A DNA stretch of 10,073 bases, from NCBI GenBank assembly GCA_028284105.1, contig JANQSK010001171.1, positions 1 to 10,073 on the forward strand. The letters are read 5' to 3'. Numbering within the stretch: the stretch's first letter is position 1; each line of letters begins with the position of its first letter. Source of the stretch: Anaerolineae bacterium (GTDB taxonomy: Bacteria; Chloroflexota; Anaerolineae; Promineifilales; Promineifilaceae). The notes beneath the pieces were generated by a model. That model made no database searches, was not told the origin of the DNA, and saw only the letters and a list, made by a program, of their open reading frames with translations. Of the stretch, positions 6,182-10,073 are shown in pieces. Made by a program: the position numbers and the translations under genes.

Positions 6182-7669
6182 GTGAAGAAGGACCATTCAA
6201 ATATAAATCACGTAGAATTTGCCATAATCGGGGCTGGCTTCGCTGGGCTGGGTATGGGCATCCGTCTCAAAATGGCAGGCAAGCATGACTTTGTTATCTT
6301 CGAAAGAGCCGAAGAAATAGGTGGCACTTGGCGAGATAACACCTATCCTGGCTGCGCCTGTGATATTCCATCCATTGTTTATTCATTTTCCTTTGACCAA
6401 AATCCAGAATGGTCACGCCATTTTCCAACACAACCGGAAATCCTTGCTTACCTCAAACAGTGTGTTCAACGTTTTGAAATCGAAAAAAAGATCCAATTTA
6501 ACACCGATATTCAGCAGCTTCGGTTTGACGAAGACGCTGGACTATGGCATTTGATCTCACGCGATGGCCAAGAATGGACCGCCCAATTTGTTGCCTCGGC
6601 AATGGGGCCTCTCAATCGTCCAAACATACCCAATCTACCAGGCTTGGATCGGTTTGAAGGAGTTCAATTCCATTCATCTACTTGGAACCATGACTATGAT
6701 CTCGCTGGAAAGCGTGTCGCCGTCATTGGAACAGGGGCCAGTGCCATTCAGTTTGTGCCTCAAATTGCGCCTGAGGTGGCTCAGCTTCATCTTTTCCAGC
6801 GTACACCTCCGTGGATTGTTCTGCGTGGAGACGGCAAAATCTCACCTCGAAGATTAAGTCTCTTTAAAAGGTTCCCCATTTTGCAGTCCCTTTTACGCAC
6901 CGCTCGCTATTGGGAATTGGAAGCGGCCGTTTTAAACTTTTTGGGGAATCAAACAGTGGCACGCTATGCCACAAACATGTCTCTCAAACATATTCAAGAT
7001 TCAATTTCTGATCCGTCTTTGCGCAAAGCAGTGACTCCGAATTACAAATTTGGGTGCAAGCGAGCATTGGTTTCGGATGATTATTATCCTGCACTTGAGC
7101 GAGACAATGTCGACTTGATCACGTCTGGCATTCGACAAATCAAAGCGAACAGCATTGTTGATGAAGATGGGGTAGAGAGAGAAATTGATGCCTTAATCTT
7201 AGGCACAGGTTTTGTTGCGTCTGAATTTTTAGTAGACATGCAGATTTACGGCCGTAAATCCTCCCAAGGTCAACCACGAGAGCTGCTTTCCGAATGGAAA
7301 GAAACAGGGCCAGAAGCCTATTTTGGCATCTCAACGTCTGGCTATCCTAACCTCTTTTTCTTATTGGGTCCCAATACGGGGTTAGGGCACAACTCCGTCA
7401 TATTGATGATGGAATCCCAATACAATTACATTATGGATTATTTACGATATCTTGAAAAAGGACATAAACGCTTTTTAGATATTGATCCTTCAGTGCAATC
7501 TGCACATAATGCAGAGTTACAAGAAAAGTTAAAAGACACCGTGTGGCAAACCGGTGGTTGCGAAAGTTGGTATCAAACCAGCAGCGGCAAAAATACGACA
7601 CTTTGGCCTGGCTCGACCGTGGGTTATCGGCGGCTGACCCGGCATGTGCATAAAGAAGCATATCAATAG
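6182..7669 (+). CDS. Type I Baeyer-Villiger flavin monooxygenase
   Basis: A 495-residue FAD- and NADPH-dependent monooxygenase, predicted to insert oxygen next to a ketone to give an ester or lactone. The first dinucleotide-binding motif is GAGFAG (17-22) and the second, for NADPH, is GTGASA (183-188). The long BVMO fingerprint is complete: GGTWRDNTYPGCACD (47-61). The classical fingerprint FxGxxxHxxxW(P/D) is F158, G160, H164, W168, but the last position is N169, not P or D. Other family motifs are QRTPPW (206-211), GCKRALVSDDYYPAL (291-305), LGPNTGLGHNSVILMMESQ (395-413) and NTTLWPG (471-477). Length matches ~500-residue type I BVMOs. Start: GTG at 6182 follows a TAG at 6167 in the same frame, so little upstream choice exists; no strong ribosome site is visible. 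The neighbouring hydrolase is the usual partner for opening the ester. The substrate range cannot be read from the sequence. Confidence 0.9.
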   Translation: MKKDHSNINHVEFAIIGAGFAGLGMGIRLKMAGKHDFVIFERAEEIGGTWRDNTYPGCACDIPSIVYSFSFDQNPEWSRHFPTQPEILAYLKQCVQRFEIEKKIQFNTDIQQLRFDEDAGLWHLISRDGQEWTAQFVASAMGPLNRPNIPNLPGLDRFEGVQFHSSTWNHDYDLAGKRVAVIGTGASAIQFVPQIAPEVAQLHLFQRTPPWIVLRGDGKISPRRLSLFKRFPILQSLLRTARYWELEAAVLNFLGNQTVARYATNMSLKHIQDSISDPSLRKAVTPNYKFGCKRALVSDDYYPALERDNVDLITSGIRQIKANSIVDEDGVEREIDALILGTGFVASEFLVDMQIYGRKSSQGQPRELLSEWKETGPEAYFGISTSGYPNLFFLLGPNTGLGHNSVILMMESQYNYIMDYLRYLEKGHKRFLDIDPSVQSAHNAELQEKLKDTVWQTGGCESWYQTSSGKNTTLWPGSTVGYRRLTRHVHKEAYQ

Positions 7670-7746
7670 ATAATTCGCTTCTAATTTGGGTAGATGATGA
7701 GGCAAATAGGAAGAGGGAAGTAATAGTTCATCTGCCTCAATAATTT

Positions 7747-7751
7747 AGGAG
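7747..7751 (+). promoter_or_regulatory. Shine-Dalgarno of the alpha/beta hydrolase
   Basis: AGGAG followed by AAAAA and the ATG at 7757. It lies at the end of an 87-base gap after the monooxygenase. That gap has a 7-bp inverted repeat (TGAGGCA 7698-7704, TGCCTCA 7733-7739) but no terminator or convincing promoter, so the hydrolase is probably co-transcribed. Confidence 0.7.
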
Positions 7752-7756
7752 AAAAA

Positions 7757-8698
7757 ATGAATTTAGAGTGGAAGATGCGGGTGCTTCACTGGTCTATGAA
7801 GATGACTGGTCAAGGCCAATTTTACAAGTCAACACCCCAAAAACTAAGAGCACAAGAAAAGATGGGCCAAGGTGCCATTGCCGATTACATTTTTGGCAAG
7901 GCGCTGCCTCTCGCTCGCGTTGAGGACATTATGATGAACGGCCGTTCCCAACCGATACGGCTTCGCGTCTATCGTCCCACTCTACAAGAGAAACGGCCGT
8001 TGTTGCTCTACTTCCACGGCGGAGGCTGGGTCATAGGAAATTTAGATACCCATGATCGCGTCTGTCGCAATTTAGCCCATCACTCAGGTCGCGTTGTTGT
8101 TTCTGTTGACTATCGGCTAGCGCCTGAGCATAAATACCCAGCAGCCATCGAGGATGCTTGTGATGCGCTTGTGTGGGTGGCTCAAAACGGCGAAACGCTT
8201 GGGGCAGATGTGTCAGACATTGCGGTTGCAGGAGATAGCGCAGGTGGAAATATTACGGCCGTTCTCTGCCAAAAAGCACGCGATGAAAAAGGGCCAAAAA
8301 TCTCCAAACAAGTCTTGATCTACCCAGCGGTAGACCTCACCCGAACCTATCCCTCTACCATTCGTTATGCGGATGCCCCTATTTTGACGCGAAAAGATAT
8401 GGATTGGTTTGCCACTCAATATCTTAATGAAGAAGAAGAGCGGTACGAACCGGGCTGCTCCCCTCTCCTTGGGTCTCTCGAAGATTTGCCCCCTGCCTAT
8501 ATCATCACCGCCCAATTTGATCCGCTGTTGGATCAGGGGCACGCTTACGCCATGGCGCTCAAACAAGAAGGGAACAAAGTGATCTATAAAGAATATTCTC
8601 GACAGGTCCATGCCTTTTTTAATATTGCCAATGCGTCTAGCAAATCCCAAAAAGCATTTCAGGATGTTGGCCTATTTTTGAAAGGGAAAATCATATGA
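7757..8698 (+). CDS. Alpha/beta hydrolase, HSL (hormone-sensitive lipase) family esterase
   Basis: A 313-residue esterase predicted to hydrolyse carboxylic esters in the cytoplasm; no signal peptide is seen. The HSL oxyanion-hole motif HGGGW is at 87-91 in LYFHGGGWVIGNLDTHDR. The nucleophile is S161 in GDSAGGN (159-165), the acid is probably D255 in TAQFDPLLDQG, and the histidine is H285 in RQVHAFF. Residues SVDYRLAPEHKYPAAIED (116-133) are typical of the family. Length matches bacterial HSL esterases of ~310 residues. It follows a Baeyer-Villiger monooxygenase and overlaps the next gene by four bases, so I infer that it cleaves the ester made by the monooxygenase. Three ACGGCCGT motifs lie in this gene (7938, 7993, 8255), in three different reading frames (NGR, RP, TAV). 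Confidence 0.92.
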   Translation: MNLEWKMRVLHWSMKMTGQGQFYKSTPQKLRAQEKMGQGAIADYIFGKALPLARVEDIMMNGRSQPIRLRVYRPTLQEKRPLLLYFHGGGWVIGNLDTHDRVCRNLAHHSGRVVVSVDYRLAPEHKYPAAIEDACDALVWVAQNGETLGADVSDIAVAGDSAGGNITAVLCQKARDEKGPKISKQVLIYPAVDLTRTYPSTIRYADAPILTRKDMDWFATQYLNEEEERYEPGCSPLLGSLEDLPPAYIITAQFDPLLDQGHAYAMALKQEGNKVIYKEYSRQVHAFFNIANASSKSQKAFQDVGLFLKGKII

Positions 8699-9726
8699 AA
8701 TTCGATTCATTATTGCTTGTCCCACAGATGACCCAAATCGGTGAGGTCGCAAAAGCTGCAGAAGAAATTGGATTCGATGGCTTTTTTACCGCTGAAACGA
8801 ATACCGATCCCTTTTTAACGATGACGCTGGCGGCTGAACACACCCATCAAATGCAGTTAGGCACAGCGATAGCGGTCACTTTTCCACGCTCACCTGCCAT
8901 TTTGGCAATGCTGGCATGGAATTTATCGGCATTCTCAAACGGCCGTTTTCTACTCGGGCTTGGAACCCAAGTGCGAGCCCACAACGAGCGGCGACTTGGG
9001 GCAAAATGGGAAAAGCCCGTCCGTAAAATGCGTGAAACGATCGAAGCTATTCACGCCATTTGGGACAATTGGCAAGATGGCACACCTCTCAACTACGAAG
9101 GAGAGTTTTTCAAACTGAATCTAACCTCACCTTTTTTTACACCACCACCACTCAAAACGGGCAAGCCGCCCATCTATATTGCGGCCGTTAATGAACTCAT
9201 GCTTCGTCTTGTTGGGAAACGGTGTGACGGTGGCTTTATTCACAGCTTCAGCACGGCTAAATACCTCAAAGAGTATGCTCGCCCTAACGTAGAAAAAGGA
9301 CTCATGCAGGCTGATAGAGATTGGAACGATGTCAATCTGGCTTCAGTGATCTTTGCCGTACCAACGGATGGCAGCAAACCCACCGCATTTTATGAGCAGT
9401 TCGTCAAACAACAAATTTCGTTTTATATGTCCACACCCGCTTACCGCATAGTGGTAGAACTGCACGGTTGGGAAGAGACGGCGTATCAATTAAGCAAAAT
9501 GGCGCGCAAAGGAGAATGGGATGCCATGCCCAGCCTCATCACCGACGAAATGCTGAGCGAAATGGCGATCAGTGGTACATGGTCCGAATTACCACGCGTG
9601 GCGATGGATCGTTATGATGGCCTTCTCGACCGAATTGGCTACTATATCCCCTTCGATCCAGCTGAAAAAGATGAATGGGCTCAGACGATGTCTTCTTTTA
9701 AGGAGATTACGGCCAAAAGCAATTAG
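8695..9726 (+). CDS. LLM-class (luciferase-like) flavin- or F420-dependent oxidoreductase
   Basis: A 343-residue TIM-barrel enzyme of the bacterial luciferase-like superfamily. It begins MKFDSLLLVPQMTQIGEVAK and shows AEEIGFDGFFTAETNTDPF (22-40), LGTAIAVTFPRSPAILA (55-71), GRFLLGLGTQVRAHNERR (83-100) and GKPPIYIAAVNELMLRLVGK (156-175). The pattern most resembles LLM proteins annotated as F420-dependent oxidoreductases of the MSMEG_2256 type; I recall this rather than having searched it. FMN-dependent monooxygenase is the main alternative. No F420 synthesis gene or flavin reductase is present. The ATG overlaps the hydrolase stop (ATGA, 8695-8698), which implies translational coupling and a shared pathway. 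A role in oxidising an alcohol or aldehyde released by the hydrolase is inference. No terminator is seen in the 21-bp gap to the converging gene. Confidence 0.85.
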   Translation: MKFDSLLLVPQMTQIGEVAKAAEEIGFDGFFTAETNTDPFLTMTLAAEHTHQMQLGTAIAVTFPRSPAILAMLAWNLSAFSNGRFLLGLGTQVRAHNERRLGAKWEKPVRKMRETIEAIHAIWDNWQDGTPLNYEGEFFKLNLTSPFFTPPPLKTGKPPIYIAAVNELMLRLVGKRCDGGFIHSFSTAKYLKEYARPNVEKGLMQADRDWNDVNLASVIFAVPTDGSKPTAFYEQFVKQQISFYMSTPAYRIVVELHGWEETAYQLSKMARKGEWDAMPSLITDEMLSEMAISGTWSELPRVAMDRYDGLLDRIGYYIPFDPAEKDEWAQTMSSFKEITAKSN

Positions 9727-9747
9727 GCATCACCCAAATTCAACTCC

Positions 9748-10073
9748 TTACTCTCGAATATAGTCCCAAATTGTGTCGGCGGCGAGTTGGTTTCCGGCTT
9801 GGTTCCAATGCGTGTCAGCAAAATGAAAAAACTCCCCTTCATCGATGGTCTTTTGCCAAAAGACAGGTGTAAGATTGAGGAATTCGATATTATTTTCGGC
9901 CGCAAAGTCAGCCATGAGCTGTTCTTGCGCTAAGTGATTCTCGTTGAATTGGTCGTAGGTAAGAATTTGCGGGTCAAATTGCAAACGGCCGTTATCTCCA
10001 TCACTCAAAGTTACTGTCACTGTCCGCTCTAAAATGTGATTCACATCAACCGGATCCCAAAATCGTGACCATA
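9748..10073 (-). CDS. AlgX/AlgJ-like SGNH hydrolase-type protein (partial, N-terminus beyond the window)
   Basis: The minus-strand frame is open from the window edge (reading ...WSRFWDPVDVNHILER...) to a TAA at 9748-9750, so only the last ~108 residues are seen. A GTG at 10044 is in frame but the reading frame continues upstream, so I treat it as internal. The C-terminal FADTHWNQAGNQLAADTIWD carries the D-x-H-W-N-x-x-G block of AlgX/AlgJ and related DHHW proteins. Before it, LMADFAAENNIEFLNLTPVF resembles the strand preceding that block. Family knowledge: these proteins O-acetylate exported polysaccharides or act as SGNH esterases, often beside a membrane O-acyltransferase. That partner would lie outside the window. 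Two CGGCCG motifs lie in it (9896 variant and 9985). It converges on the flavoenzyme operon with a 21-bp gap. Confidence 0.7.
   Translation of the reverse strand, partial: WSRFWDPVDVNHILERTVTVTLSDGDNGRLQFDPQILTYDQFNENHLAQEQLMADFAAENNIEFLNLTPVFWQKTIDEGEFFHFADTHWNQAGNQLAADTIWDYIRE

Larger units (their letters stand above)
1393..9992. repeat. Highly iterated palindrome ACGGCCGT (HIP1-like), dispersed
   Basis: Exact ACGGCCGT begins at 1393, 1566, 1950, 2163, 2242, 4183, 5435, 5468, 7248, 7938, 7993, 8255, 8939 and 9985 (14 copies). GCGGCCGT is at 3493, 6923 and 9181, and TCGGCCGC at 9896, giving 18 CGGCCG cores in all. Many copies extend to the decamer AACGGCCGTT. Uniform-composition expectation is ~0.15 for the octamer and ~2.5 for the hexamer. 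Copies in genes are read as TAV, NGR, YGR, AAV or RP, so different frames are used; two copies (1566, 4183) are intergenic. Confidence 0.9.

Noticed and set aside
7698..7739. TGAGGCA / TGCCTCA inverted repeat before the hydrolase gene
   Set aside because: Seven-bp arms with a 28-base loop are weak, and there is no T-tract; not called a terminator or operator.
8213..8650. Minus-strand open frame of 145 codons
   Set aside because: It is antisense to the catalytic part of the alpha/beta hydrolase, whose family motifs are clear; no recognisable domain on the other strand.
9699..9750. TAAGGAG / CTCCTTA inverted repeat across the convergent operon ends
   Set aside because: Arms of 7 bp with a 38-base loop and no T-tract do not make a credible terminator.
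1..10073. CRISPR arrays, tRNA or rRNA genes, phage or toxin-antitoxin modules
   Set aside because: No regularly spaced direct repeats, cloverleaf-like segments or characteristic small gene pairs were seen on either strand.

Overview
This is a bacterial chromosomal window of moderate GC content with compact, good-quality genes and no rRNA, tRNA or CRISPR array. The lipoprotein-type HtrA with a Pro/Glu/Val-rich linker, the catabolic flavoenzyme set and the general gene style suggest an environmental heterotroph, possibly Chloroflexota. That assignment is a low-confidence inference from style; no phylogenetic marker is present.

Layout. Positions 1-1427 (minus) hold the N-terminal 475 codons of an SPFH/band-7 membrane protein that runs off the left edge. 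Upstream of it, on the same strand, is a class I SAM-dependent methyltransferase (1644-2321), separated by a minus-strand terminator. A ~440-bp divergent intergenic region follows, holding a near-consensus ParB-binding parS site, a G5/C5 hairpin and an AT-rich dyad. Then comes a DegP/HtrA-type serine protease lipoprotein (2764-3987, plus) closed by a perfect 36-bp palindromic terminator. A ~790-bp gene-free stretch contains a MITE-like foldback element with 13-bp terminal inverted repeats, a candidate sigma70 promoter, and a terminator-like hairpin only about 15-20 bp downstream of the expected start of transcription.

Positions 4775-9726 (plus) form a four-gene flavoenzyme/hydrolase cluster: GlcD/D-lactate dehydrogenase-like FAD oxidase, type I Baeyer-Villiger monooxygenase, HSL-family alpha/beta hydrolase, and a luciferase-like (LLM) flavin/F420 oxidoreductase. 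The last two overlap by 4 bp (ATGA). The chemistry fits oxidative breakdown of a ketone: the monooxygenase makes an ester or lactone, the hydrolase opens it, and the other two enzymes could oxidise alcohol or hydroxy-acid products. The substrate cannot be read from the sequence. At the right edge, converging on the operon, is the C-terminal end of an AlgX/AlgJ/DHHW-type SGNH-hydrolase-like protein (9748-10073, minus).

The strongest signal beyond the genes is a highly iterated palindrome. ACGGCCGT, usually within AACGGCCGTT, occurs 14 times exactly in 10 kb, with four more CGGCCG relatives, in nearly every gene, in several reading frames and in two intergenic regions. About 0.15 exact copies would be expected by chance. 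This resembles the cyanobacterial HIP1 phenomenon but with a different core.
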